Origin: Rhodobacterales bacterium
GTDB lineage: Bacteria; Pseudomonadota; Alphaproteobacteria; Rhodobacterales; Rhodobacteraceae
DNA length: 64,000 nucleotides
Reading direction: 5' to 3'
NCBI GenBank assembly: GCA_003249215.1
Contig: QKJR01000053.1
Span: 1-64,000, forward strand
The position numbers were made by a program, and so were the translations under genes. Shown here piece by piece: positions 33,234-40,650 of the stretch. Position 1 is the first letter of the stretch. Each line of letters opens with the position of its first letter. A model generated the notes under the pieces. That model was not told where the DNA came from. It was given only the letters and a program-made list of their open reading frames with translations, and ran no database searches.

Positions 33234-33352
33234 GATCGCCCCGCTGCAGCCGATCTGCGGCAGATAGGAGCGCCCCGGGGCGGTCGCAAGACGCAGACAA
33301 AAAGATCGTCGGGCTGGAGCGAAGGCGACACACATTGCCGCCCCGTTGTGCC

Positions 33353-33817
33353 TCAAATACCGGCGCGCGCGAGCCAGCCCTCGATCCGGGCGCGGTTCAC
33401 GCCCAGATCCGAACGGCCATAGATCAGATGGCCACGGATATGCAGCCGCCCGCCCTCGAGCCACAGATTGGTGATATCGGGAAAGCCCCAGAGCGCCGAA
33501 CGGGTGACATAGGTGATCAGCCCGTCCTCGGGGGCGCCCTCGAGGCGCGTCGTGCGGGGCGAGGCCATGATGATCGTGTCGAGCTCGGCCAGCGTGGCCT
33601 GGGGCTTGGGCAATTGCCGCACCGCCTCGAACCCGCCCGGCTCGGCCCAGTCGCCGACCTGGGCCGCGGCGCTTGGCACCCGGTGCCAGCGCTCGGCACG
33701 CACCGGAGCGAGCCGCACCCAGGCCGCGAAGCCAAGGACGAGCGCGAGGATCAGGGCAAGAGCGATGCGCCAGAGCAAGGGATCAGGCCCCCCCGCCGGC
33801 GCGCCGGGTCCAGCCAT
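33353..33817 (-). CDS. DUF1499 domain-containing membrane-anchored protein
   Basis: The 154-residue protein has one N-terminal transmembrane segment (about 15-34) and a globular domain with TIIMASPRTTRLEG, LITYVTRSALWGFPD and HIRGHLIYGRSDLGVNRARI, the DUF1499 pattern. Function is unknown. The start overlaps the end of speB by 35 bases; there is no strong Shine-Dalgarno, so a downstream start near the speB stop is possible. It is co-directional with speB and probably co-transcribed. Confidence 0.75.
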   Translation of the reverse strand: MAGPGAPAGGPDPLLWRIALALILALVLGFAAWVRLAPVRAERWHRVPSAAAQVGDWAEPGGFEAVRQLPKPQATLAELDTIIMASPRTTRLEGAPEDGLITYVTRSALWGFPDITNLWLEGGRLHIRGHLIYGRSDLGVNRARIEGWLARAGI

Positions 33818-34757
33818 AAAGCGCGATCAGCTCGCTCGCGACATGGGCGCCCGCGATGGCGGTGGCGCCCGTGGTGTCATAGGGCGGCGAAACCTCGACC
33901 ACGTCGCCGCCGACGAGGTTGATCCCGGCAAGGCCGCGTAGGATCGCCGCGGCCTGCCACGAGGCGAGACCGCCCCAGACCGGGGTGCCGGTGCCCGGCG
34001 CGAAGGCCGGATCGAGGCAGTCGATATCGAAGGTGATATAGCAAGGCCGATCGCCGACGACCTCCTTGATCCGCGCGACGGTCTGATCGACGCCCTCGCG
34101 GTGGACCTGCGGCGCATCGAGGATGTGCACGCCCAGAGTATCGGGGTTGTCGGTGCGGATGCCGACCGAGACGGTGGTCTCGGGCGCGACCACGCCCTGT
34201 TTGAGCGCCTTGTAAAGGAAGGTGCCGTGGTCGATCCGGCTCATGTCGTCATCGGCCCAGGTATCGGAATGGGCATCGAACTGAATGAGCGCGACGGGGC
34301 CGAATTTCTCGGCATAGGCGCGCAGGATCGGCAGGGTGATGAAGTGATCGCCGCCGAGCGTGATCGAGCCCGCGCCGGCCGCGAGGATCCCCGCGATATG
34401 CGCCTGAACCCGGTCCGGCACATCGGCGGTATAGGCATAGTCGAAAGGCATGTCGCCGTAGTCGACGACCGTCATTTCCGAAAGCGGATCGAAGCCCCAG
34501 CCATAGGGCGCGTCGAAGGCCTGCAGGGTCGAGGCCTCGCGGATCGCGCGCGGCCCGAAGCGGGTGCCGGGGCGATGGGTCACCGCCTGATCGAAGGGCA
34601 CGCCGGTCACCGCCAGATCGACGCCGCTCAGATCCTTGGTATAGCGCCGGCGCAGGAAGCTCACCGCCCCGCTGAAGGCGTTCTCATAGGCGAGCCCCCG
34701 CGGATCTGTCCGCGTGAAGGCCATGTCGATCTCGTTCTTGGCGTCTTCGAGGGCCAT
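33783..34757 (-). CDS. speB: Agmatinase / ureohydrolase family enzyme
   Basis: The 324-residue manganese hydrolase has the metal-binding motifs GGDH (135-138), DAHSD (161-165) and ITFDIDCLDPAFAPGTGTP. Closest in pattern to SpeB agmatinases, which release urea from agmatine to give putrescine; guanidinobutyrase or a related guanidino hydrolase cannot be excluded. It is divergent from the cytochrome c peroxidase gene across a 280-base regulatory region. Confidence 0.85.
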   Translation of the reverse strand: MALEDAKNEIDMAFTRTDPRGLAYENAFSGAVSFLRRRYTKDLSGVDLAVTGVPFDQAVTHRPGTRFGPRAIREASTLQAFDAPYGWGFDPLSEMTVVDYGDMPFDYAYTADVPDRVQAHIAGILAAGAGSITLGGDHFITLPILRAYAEKFGPVALIQFDAHSDTWADDDMSRIDHGTFLYKALKQGVVAPETTVSVGIRTDNPDTLGVHILDAPQVHREGVDQTVARIKEVVGDRPCYITFDIDCLDPAFAPGTGTPVWGGLASWQAAAILRGLAGINLVGGDVVEVSPPYDTTGATAIAGAHVASELIALYGWTRRAGGGA

Positions 34758-34946
34758 GCCGTCCTCCGGTGATCTCTTGCGATCTGACTGCCGCGGCGCG
34801 GCTGCGCCGTCAAGCGCAGGCCGCAGATTAACGCAGGATCAGACCGAACCCGGCGCAGTTTTTCGCCCTTCCGATACGGCAACCAGGGCATCGCGAAGCC
34901 GCCCCCGTCGCGCGTTGTGCGCACGGGTGCGACGGCCTGCCACATC

Positions 34947-35012
34947 TGGAATTGTTCCAAATCTGATCTGGATCAAATTCCTCACGCATCCGTGAACTTA
35001 GAATTATTCCAT
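34947..35012 (+). promoter_or_regulatory. Promoter region of ccpA with FNR-like and two Irr (ICE)-like dyads
   Basis: Three dyads are packed in 66 bases: TGGAA-TTG-TTCCA (34947-34959), CTGAT-CTGG-ATCAA (34963-34976, one mismatch to the FNR consensus TTGAT-N4-ATCAA) and TTAGAA-TTA-TTCCAT (34998-35012, close to the ICE motif TTAGAA-N3-TTCTAA). All lie upstream of the peroxidase start at 35038, which has its own GAGGAGG. Confidence 0.55.
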
Positions 35013-35037
35013 AGCAAAATCGAGGAGGATCCCAGTC

Positions 35038-36087
35038 ATGAAACGCACGCTCGTCGTCGCCCTTGCCGCGACCACGGCCCTTGTCGCCGCAGCCCCGGTG
35101 CTGGCCGACGATGCGGAATTGCGCGCCGCCGCCAAGGAGAGCTTCGAAGCGATCCCGATGCAGGCGCCGATGCTTGAGAACAACGTGCTCTCACGCGACC
35201 GGATCGACCTCGGCGCGATGCTGTTCTTCGATCCGCGGATGTCGAAATCGGGCCTGTTCTCGTGCCAGTCCTGCCATAACGTTGGCCTGGGCGGCGTCGA
35301 CGGGCTGGAAACCTCGGTCGGCCATGGCTGGCAGGCGGGTCCGCGCAACGCGCCGACCATGCTCAACGCCGTCTTCAACATCGCGCAATTCTGGGACGGC
35401 CGCGCCGCCGATCTGGCCGAACAGGCCAAGGGCCCGGTTCAGGCCGGCGTCGAAATGAACAACACCCCCGAGCAGGTGGTCGCCACGCTGACCTCGATGC
35501 CCGGCTATGTCGAAGCCTTCCAGGCCTCCTTCCCCGGCGAGAACGACCCGATCACCTTCGACAATTTCGCCAAGGCGATCGAGGCCTTCGAGGCCACGCT
35601 CGTGACCCCGAACTCGAAATTCGACCAGTTCCTGATGGGTCAGGACGGGGCGATGTCCGAGCAGGAGAAACGCGGGCTCGCCGCCTTCATGGACAAGGGC
35701 TGCATCGCCTGCCACAACGGGATCAACATCGGCGGCAACGGCTATTACCCCTTCGGCCTGATCGAGAAACCCGGCGCCGACGTGCTGCCCGAGGATGACC
35801 GCGGCCGCTTCGCAGTGACCGAGACCGCCGATGACGAATATGTCTTCCGCGCCGCGCCGCTGCGCAACATCGCGATCACCGCGCCCTATTTCCACTCGGG
35901 CAAGGTCTGGGATCTGAAGGTGGCGGTCGACATCATGGCGGAATCGCAGCTCGGCGAGAAACTCGACGATGCGACGCTCGACGATATCGTGGCCTTCCTC
36001 GGCACGCTGACCGGCGAACAACCCGAGGTGGTGCATCCGATCCTGCCGGTGCGCACCGCGACCACGCCGAAACCGGCGCCGATGTGA
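35038..36087 (+). CDS. ccpA: Di-heme cytochrome c peroxidase
   Basis: The 349-residue periplasmic enzyme reduces hydrogen peroxide with electrons from cytochrome c. Signal peptide residues 1-23 (cleavage after VLA). Two c-heme sites: CQSCH (C76, C79, H80) low-potential heme and CIACH (C222, C225, H226) high-potential heme. The QAGPRNAPTMLNAVFN and FRAAPLRNIAITAPYFHSG segments are standard for the BCCP/MauG family. GAGGAGG lies 8 bases before the ATG. The FNR-like and Irr-like sites upstream suggest low-oxygen and iron control. Confidence 0.95.
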   Translation: MKRTLVVALAATTALVAAAPVLADDAELRAAAKESFEAIPMQAPMLENNVLSRDRIDLGAMLFFDPRMSKSGLFSCQSCHNVGLGGVDGLETSVGHGWQAGPRNAPTMLNAVFNIAQFWDGRAADLAEQAKGPVQAGVEMNNTPEQVVATLTSMPGYVEAFQASFPGENDPITFDNFAKAIEAFEATLVTPNSKFDQFLMGQDGAMSEQEKRGLAAFMDKGCIACHNGINIGGNGYYPFGLIEKPGADVLPEDDRGRFAVTETADDEYVFRAAPLRNIAITAPYFHSGKVWDLKVAVDIMAESQLGEKLDDATLDDIVAFLGTLTGEQPEVVHPILPVRTATTPKPAPM

Positions 36088-36143
36088 GCCCGAGACCGCA
36101 GCGGCCGAAACGATCCACTGTCGCGCGTCCCTGACGGTGGTGC

Positions 36144-36168
36144 AAACGGGGCCTTCGGGCCCCGTTTT
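36144..36168 (+). terminator. Terminator after ccpA
   Basis: The stem AAACGGGGCC with GGCCCCGTTT has a TTCG tetraloop and a T-run, a strong rho-independent terminator 57 bases past the ccpA stop. Confidence 0.9.
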
Positions 36169-36212
36169 GCTGTTTCGCGGCCGGTTGTCGGCGCTTTTCC
36201 GCCAAAAGCCAA

Positions 36213-36243
36213 AGATGCATCTGCCATATCTGATCTGGGTCAA
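36213..36243 (+). promoter_or_regulatory. NsrR-like palindrome and FNR-like site upstream of the Rrf2 gene
   Basis: The perfect palindrome AGATGCATCT (36213-36222), preceded by AA, equals the AAGATGCAT half-site of NsrR operators. It is followed by CTGAT-CTGG-GTCAA (36230-36243), the same FNR-like core as in front of ccpA. Both are 50-80 bases upstream of the regulator's start. Confidence 0.5.
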
Positions 36244-36292
36244 ATCCCCTGCCCGGCAAATCCCCTAGAGAGGGTCGAACCGAGGGATCGCG

Positions 36293-36799
36293 ATGAGACT
36301 GACCACACGCACCAACCTGGCGATGCGCACGCTGATGTTCTGCGCGATCAACCCCGAGCGGATCGTGCGCAAGCATGAGATCGCCGAGGCCTGCAACGCG
36401 TCGGGAAACCACCTCGCGCAGGTGGTCAATACGCTCGCGCAGCGCGGCTTCATCGAGACCCAGCGCGGCCGCGCGGGCGGTCTGCGGCTCGCCCGCCCGA
36501 TGGAAGAGATCGGCGTCGGCGAGGTGCTGCGCGCCTTCGAGGCGGTCTTGCCCTTCGCGGAATGTTTCGAGCCGGCGACCAACACCTGCCCGCTGCACGA
36601 GGCCTGCCTGTTCCGCACCGCTCTCGCAAGCGCACTCGAAGCCTTCTATTGCTCGATGGACAGTCACTCGCTCGCCGATCTGGTGGCGGACAATTCCGCG
36701 CTCGAACATCTGCTGCGGCTGCCCACGGCGGGGCGGATCCCGCTCTGCGGCCAGAAACCCGAAAGCGGCCGCGACACGGGCCTCGCTGCCGAGTTCTGA
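36293..36799 (+). CDS. nsrR: Rrf2-family transcriptional regulator, NsrR-like
   Basis: The 168-residue winged-helix repressor starts MRLTTRTNLAMRTLM, has the recognition helix segment NASGNHLAQVVNTLAQ and wing GRAGGLRLARP, and three cysteines C91, C99 and C105 (ECF...NTCPLHEAC) placed like the Fe-S ligands of NsrR. NsrR senses nitric oxide through a 4Fe-4S cluster. The NsrR-like palindrome in its own promoter supports this identity and autoregulation. The C91-C99 spacing is wider than in E. coli NsrR (C91, C96), so symbol confidence is moderate. Confidence 0.75.
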   Translation: MRLTTRTNLAMRTLMFCAINPERIVRKHEIAEACNASGNHLAQVVNTLAQRGFIETQRGRAGGLRLARPMEEIGVGEVLRAFEAVLPFAECFEPATNTCPLHEACLFRTALASALEAFYCSMDSHSLADLVADNSALEHLLRLPTAGRIPLCGQKPESGRDTGLAAEF

Positions 36800-36973
36800 G
36801 CCGGATCCGGGCCGCAAACCGGGCCCACGCCGCCTCCCCCCGAGGCCCTCGGCCCACGGGCCTTCACAAGCCCGCGAGACCCGGGGTCGTTGCCGGCCGA
36901 TCACGCTTTCGCGCCTTGACGGAAATATTTCTCCCGCATACCTCCTGCGCCATAATGTCGCCGTTTTCAAAGC

Positions 36974-37009
36974 GCCTCATCTTGAGGCAACGGCGTTCAC
37001 AATTGAGGC
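36974..37009 (+). promoter_or_regulatory. Leader with duplicated Shine-Dalgarno-like sequence
   Basis: GCCTCA (36974-36979) can pair with TGAGGC at 36983-36988 as a short hairpin, or with an identical TGAGGC at 37004-37009 that contains the Shine-Dalgarno of the small gene at 37015. The two pairings exclude each other. Confidence 0.4.
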
Positions 37010-37014
37010 GTGTT

Positions 37015-37158
37015 ATGCAACAGCAACCGCAAATGGGCACTTCGACCCCCGCTCAGCAGGGTCAGACCCCCTCGACCAAGCCCCAGCAGCAGCAGGGCGC
37101 GGACACCAAGGCCCCGCAGCAGGGCGGCACCAGCTTCACCGACTGGGCGTCGATCTGA
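37015..37158 (+). CDS. 47-residue Gln/Pro-rich small protein
   Basis: The sequence is low complexity: about a third glutamine, with Pro, Thr, Gly and Lys (MQQQPQMGTSTPAQQ, then PQQQQGADTK), and only the last six residues (FTDWASI end) look ordered. It has no signal peptide or hydrophobic segment. A GAGG Shine-Dalgarno lies 6 bases before the ATG, and the 210-base upstream gap has promoter-like AT-rich stretches (TTGACG at about 36915). It is followed by tfoX-like on the same strand. Function unknown; being intrinsically disordered it may be an adaptor or a short tail-binding peptide. It could still be spurious. Confidence 0.55.
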   Translation: MQQQPQMGTSTPAQQGQTPSTKPQQQQGADTKAPQQGGTSFTDWASI

Positions 37159-37233
37159 GGCCAGACACGGCCCGGCCAATTGGGCTTGCGCCCCGGGCGC
37201 GGCGGCGGGACAGTGATCCCGAGGAGCCGCGCC

Positions 37234-37605
37234 ATGCCAAGCCCGATCACCGACATTTCCGGCATCGGCCCCGCCACGGCGGAGGGCTTTGCCCGCGCCG
37301 GCATCCACGATGCCGAGAGCCTGCGCGCGATCGGCGCGCATGAGGCCTACCGCGCCTGGCTCAGCGCCGGAAACCCTGCGCATTTCATCGGCTATTACGC
37401 GCTCGTCATGACCCTTCAGGGCCGCCCGTGGAACGATTGCCGCGGGCCGGAGAAGGACGCTCTGCGCGTGGCCTTCGACACACTCAAGGCCGAGGTGCGC
37501 GCGGCGCCACAGGCCTCTCGCCCCCAGGACGCGACAGATAAAGACAAGGGCCGCCTCCGGCTGGAAGCGGCCCTCGATGAGATCGGTCTGGGGATGCGGC
37601 GCTAG
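37234..37605 (+). CDS. TfoX C-terminal domain-containing protein
   Basis: The 123-residue protein begins with a helix-hairpin-helix-like block, ITDISGIGPATAEGFARAGIHDAESLRAIG, the TfoX C-terminal (Sxy) domain found alone in many alphaproteobacteria. HAEAYRAWLS-type and GYYALVMTLQGRPWNDC segments continue the domain. In gammaproteobacteria TfoX promotes competence; the role of the isolated C-terminal domain is not known. GAGGAG lies 7 bases before ATG 37234. Confidence 0.85.
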   Translation: MPSPITDISGIGPATAEGFARAGIHDAESLRAIGAHEAYRAWLSAGNPAHFIGYYALVMTLQGRPWNDCRGPEKDALRVAFDTLKAEVRAAPQASRPQDATDKDKGRLRLEAALDEIGLGMRR

Positions 37606-37626
37606 ATCCGCGCCGCCCCTTCGGCC

Positions 37627-38049
37627 TCAGCCGACGAGTTCGAGACCCGAGAAGAAATAGGCGATCTCGACCGCGGCGGTTTCCGGCGCGTCCGAGCCGT
37701 GGACCGAGTTTTCGCCGACCGAGAGGGCGAATTCCTTGCGGATGGTGCCGTCATCGGCCTGCGCCGGGTTGGTGGCGCCCATCACTTCGCGGTTCTTGGC
37801 GATCGCGCCTTCGCCTTCGAGGACCTGCACGACGACCGGCTCGGACGCCATGAATTCGCACAGTTCGCCATAGAAGGGGCGCTCTTTGTGCACTTCGTAG
37901 AATTTGCCGGCCTGATCGAGGGTCAGCTTGATGCGCTTCTGCGCGACGATGCGCAGGCCGGCTTCCTCGAATTTGGCATTGATCTTGCCGGTGAGGTTGC
38001 GACGGGTCGCGTCGGGTTTGATGATCGAAAGCGTGCGTTCGATGGCCAT
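37627..38049 (-). CDS. ndk: Nucleoside diphosphate kinase
   Basis: The 140-residue enzyme transfers phosphate from ATP to NDPs through a phosphohistidine. Motifs: [11 protein letters not shown] (substrate Lys), [19 protein letters not shown] and the active-site NSVHGSD. Length and sequence are canonical. The start MAIERTL at 38049 was chosen over an upstream in-frame ATG at 38157. Convergent with tfoX-like. Confidence 0.98.
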   Translation of the reverse strand: MAIERTLSIIKPDATRRNLTGKINAKFEEAGLRIVAQKRIKLTLDQAGKFYEVHKERPFYGELCEFMASEPVVVQVLEGEGAIAKNREVMGATNPAQADDGTIRKEFALSVGENSVHGSDAPETAAVEIAYFFSGLELVG

Positions 38050-38290
38050 GAGGGAAAGCCCTTTCTGAAGGTAACCGGCTTTGTCCGACCGGTCGAAATT
38101 GCGTCTTGCGCCTGCTAGCATGGGGTTTGGCGCTTGAAAACCCCCCGCTTTGGACAAGCGCTAATGCGAAAGGATGACGTTTGCGCGAAGCCTGCGCCAA
38201 AATGGCGGCCCGCGCCGGCCGTGCCGCGTCGCAGGCTTGCAAATCCCGCCGCCTGCGCCCAGAACGAAATCATCCTCAGGAGGCCCGATG

Positions 38291-38608
38291 ATGCGCCCTT
38301 GCTCTCTCTTTTCCCGCCCCGCACTTGCGCTTGCCCTCGCGGCCGGTCTCGCGCTGCCCGCTCTGGCTCAGGACGAGACCGAGGCCGGACCGCCTGCCCT
38401 GCCCTTCACCTATCTGATGTTCGAGGCCGCGGTGCCCCATGTCGACATGCCCGCCTGCCCGGTCGATCTGGCACGCGAAGGCGTCTTCTGCCGCGTGGCG
38501 CTGCTCAACGACGAGTTTCACATCTTCGTCTTCTCCGAAGAGGGCGATCAGCCGCTCGTCGGCTTCGAGAGCTATGACGCCGAGCTGATGACCGGGCTCT
38601 TCGACTGA
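38291..38608 (+). CDS. Small exported protein of unknown function
   Basis: The 105-residue protein has a clear signal peptide (MRPCSLFSRPALALALAAGLALPALAQ, cleavage near ALA-Q). The mature part is about 79 residues, acidic, with two cysteines (PACPVDL, VFCRVAL) that could form a disulfide in the periplasm, followed by a beta-strand-rich NDEFHIFVFSEEGDQPLVGF. AGGAGG at 38279-38284 favours the second of two tandem ATGs. It is not recognised beyond being a periplasmic protein; it is followed 67 bases later by the ABC-F gene. Confidence 0.8.
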   Translation: MRPCSLFSRPALALALAAGLALPALAQDETEAGPPALPFTYLMFEAAVPHVDMPACPVDLAREGVFCRVALLNDEFHIFVFSEEGDQPLVGFESYDAELMTGLFD

Positions 38609-38675
38609 CCACGCCCCCTGCGCATCGACGCCAGACGTTGACGCGCCCGCGCGCGTCGGGCAGACCGGCACCATC

Positions 38676-40529
38676 ATGCTCAAGATCGTCGACATCACCT
38701 ATTCCATCGAGGGACGCCCGCTGTTCGAGGGCGCCTCCGCCACGATCCCGCAGGGCCACAAGGTCGGCCTCGTCGGGCCCAACGGCGCGGGCAAGACGAC
38801 GCTCTTCCGCCTGATCCGCGGCGAGATCGCGCTCGAATCGGGCGAGATCTCGATGCCTGCCCGCGCCCGCATCGGGGGCGTGGCCCAAGAGGTGCCGAGC
38901 TCGACCACCTCGCTGATCGACACTGTGCTCGCCGCCGACACCGAACGCGCGAGCCTGATGGCCGAGGCCACGACCGCGACCGATGCCCACCGCATCGCCG
39001 AGATCCAGACGCGGCTTGCCGATATCGACGCCTGGTCGGCCGAGGGGCGCGCGAGCGCGATCCTCAAGGGGCTCGGGTTCGATACCGAGGCGCAACGGCG
39101 CCCCTGCAGCGATTTCTCGGGCGGCTGGCGGATGCGGGTCGCGCTCGCCGGCGTGCTCTTCTCGCAGCCCGATCTGCTGCTGCTCGACGAACCGACCAAC
39201 TATCTCGACCTCGAAGGCGCGCTCTGGCTCGAACAATATCTGGCGCGCTATCCGCATACGGTGATCGTGATCAGCCACGACCGTGACCTGCTCAATCGCG
39301 CGGTGGGCTCGATCCTGCATCTCGAGGGGCGCAAGCTGACGCTCTATCAGGGCGGCTACGACACGTTTGCCCGCACCCGCGCCGAACAGCGCGCCGTGCA
39401 GGCCGCCGAGGCCAAGAAGCAGGACGCGCGGCGTGCCCATCTGCAAAGCTTCGTCGACCGCTTCAAGGCCAAGGCCAGCAAGGCCGTGCAGGCGCAGGCC
39501 CGCGTCAAGATGCTCGAGAAGATGGTGCCGATCACCGCGCCCGAGGAGGCGGCAAAACAGGTCTTCACCTTCCCCACGCCCGAGACGCTCTCGCCCCCGA
39601 TCATCGCGATGGAGGGGGCTTCGGTCGGCTATGGCGGCGCGGCGATCCTGAAACGGCTGAGCCTGCGCATCGACCAGGATGACCGGATCGCGCTTCTGGG
39701 CCGCAACGGCGAGGGGAAATCCACGCTTTCCAAACTGTTGGCGGGAAAACTTGAGGTGATGGACGGCTCGATCACGCGCAGCTCGAAGCTGCGGATCGGC
39801 TATTTCGCGCAGCATCAGGTGGATGAGCTCGACCTCGGCGCAAGCCCGCTCGTGCATCTGCAACGCCTGCGCCCGGAGGAGCATCAGGCGAAGCTGCGCG
39901 CGCGGCTCGCGGGCTTCGGCCTCGGCGCGGATCAGGCGGAAACCCATGTCGGCAAGCTCTCGGGCGGGCAAAAGGCGCGGCTCTCGCTCCTGCTTGCGAC
40001 GCTCGATGCGCCGCATCTCTTGATCCTCGACGAACCGACCAACCACCTCGACATCGAGAGCCGCGAGGCGCTGGTCGAGGCGCTGACCGCCTATTCCGGC
40101 GCGGTCGTGCTGGTCAGCCACGACATGCACCTGCTCGGTCTCGTGGCGGATCGGCTCTGGCTCGTGAAGGGTGGCGCGGTGGCGCCCTATGGCGGTGACC
40201 TCGAGAGCTATCGCGCCGAACTGCTCGCCGGTGACCCGGCCGAGAAGCCCGCCCCGAAGGTCAAGGACAAACCCGCGCGCCCCTCGCGCGAGGCGATCCT
40301 CGGCCTGCGGTCGGAGGCGCGCAAATGCGAGGAGCGTGTCAACAAGCTCTCGGAAATGATTGACAAGCTTGACGAAAAGCTCGCCGACCCCGGGCTTTAC
40401 GAGGCCGCCCGTGCGCCGGAGCGCGACAAGTGGCTGTTGAAACATGCCGAGGCGCGCGAGGCGATGATCCGTGCCGAAGAACTCTGGCTGGCCGCACTCG
40501 AGGCGCTGGAGGCCGCTCAGGAGGGCTGA
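38676..40529 (+). CDS. ABC-F family ATPase (Uup/YheS type)
   Basis: The 617-residue soluble protein has two ATPase domains and no transmembrane part. Walker A: GPNGAGKTT and GRNGEGKST; signature: FSGGWRMRVAL and LSGGQKARLSL; Walker B: LLLLDEPTNYLDL and LLILDEPTNHLDI. A charged interdomain linker of about 80 residues (AEAKKQDARRAHLQ...) and a C-terminal coiled coil (EARKCEERVNKLSEMIDKLDE) are typical of ABC-F proteins that act on the ribosomal E site to relieve stalled translation. Which ABC-F subgroup it belongs to is inferred. Confidence 0.93.
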   Translation: MLKIVDITYSIEGRPLFEGASATIPQGHKVGLVGPNGAGKTTLFRLIRGEIALESGEISMPARARIGGVAQEVPSSTTSLIDTVLAADTERASLMAEATTATDAHRIAEIQTRLADIDAWSAEGRASAILKGLGFDTEAQRRPCSDFSGGWRMRVALAGVLFSQPDLLLLDEPTNYLDLEGALWLEQYLARYPHTVIVISHDRDLLNRAVGSILHLEGRKLTLYQGGYDTFARTRAEQRAVQAAEAKKQDARRAHLQSFVDRFKAKASKAVQAQARVKMLEKMVPITAPEEAAKQVFTFPTPETLSPPIIAMEGASVGYGGAAILKRLSLRIDQDDRIALLGRNGEGKSTLSKLLAGKLEVMDGSITRSSKLRIGYFAQHQVDELDLGASPLVHLQRLRPEEHQAKLRARLAGFGLGADQAETHVGKLSGGQKARLSLLLATLDAPHLLILDEPTNHLDIESREALVEALTAYSGAVVLVSHDMHLLGLVADRLWLVKGGAVAPYGGDLESYRAELLAGDPAEKPAPKVKDKPARPSREAILGLRSEARKCEERVNKLSEMIDKLDEKLADPGLYEAARAPERDKWLLKHAEAREAMIRAEELWLAALEALEAAQEG

Positions 40530-40584
40530 ACCGCCACCCGCGGGACAGGCGTTCACAACTGCGAAATCAAACCCGATTACTCCA

Positions 40585-40597
40585 GTCAACTATTGAC
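40585..40597 (+). promoter_or_regulatory. Dyad upstream of the iron-binding protein gene
   Basis: GTCAA-CTA-TTGAC is a perfect 5-base inverted repeat, 54-66 bases before the start of the Fe(III)-binding protein. It is a candidate operator for an iron or related regulator; the regulator is not identifiable from the site alone. Confidence 0.4.
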
Positions 40598-40650
40598 CGG
40601 GTCGGGGTCAGCCGCTACCCCCGGGGCACATCACGACCGAGGAGTTCCCG

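Noticed and set aside
38505-40589. A 694-codon minus-strand frame
   Set aside because: Antisense shadow of the ABC-F ATPase gene.
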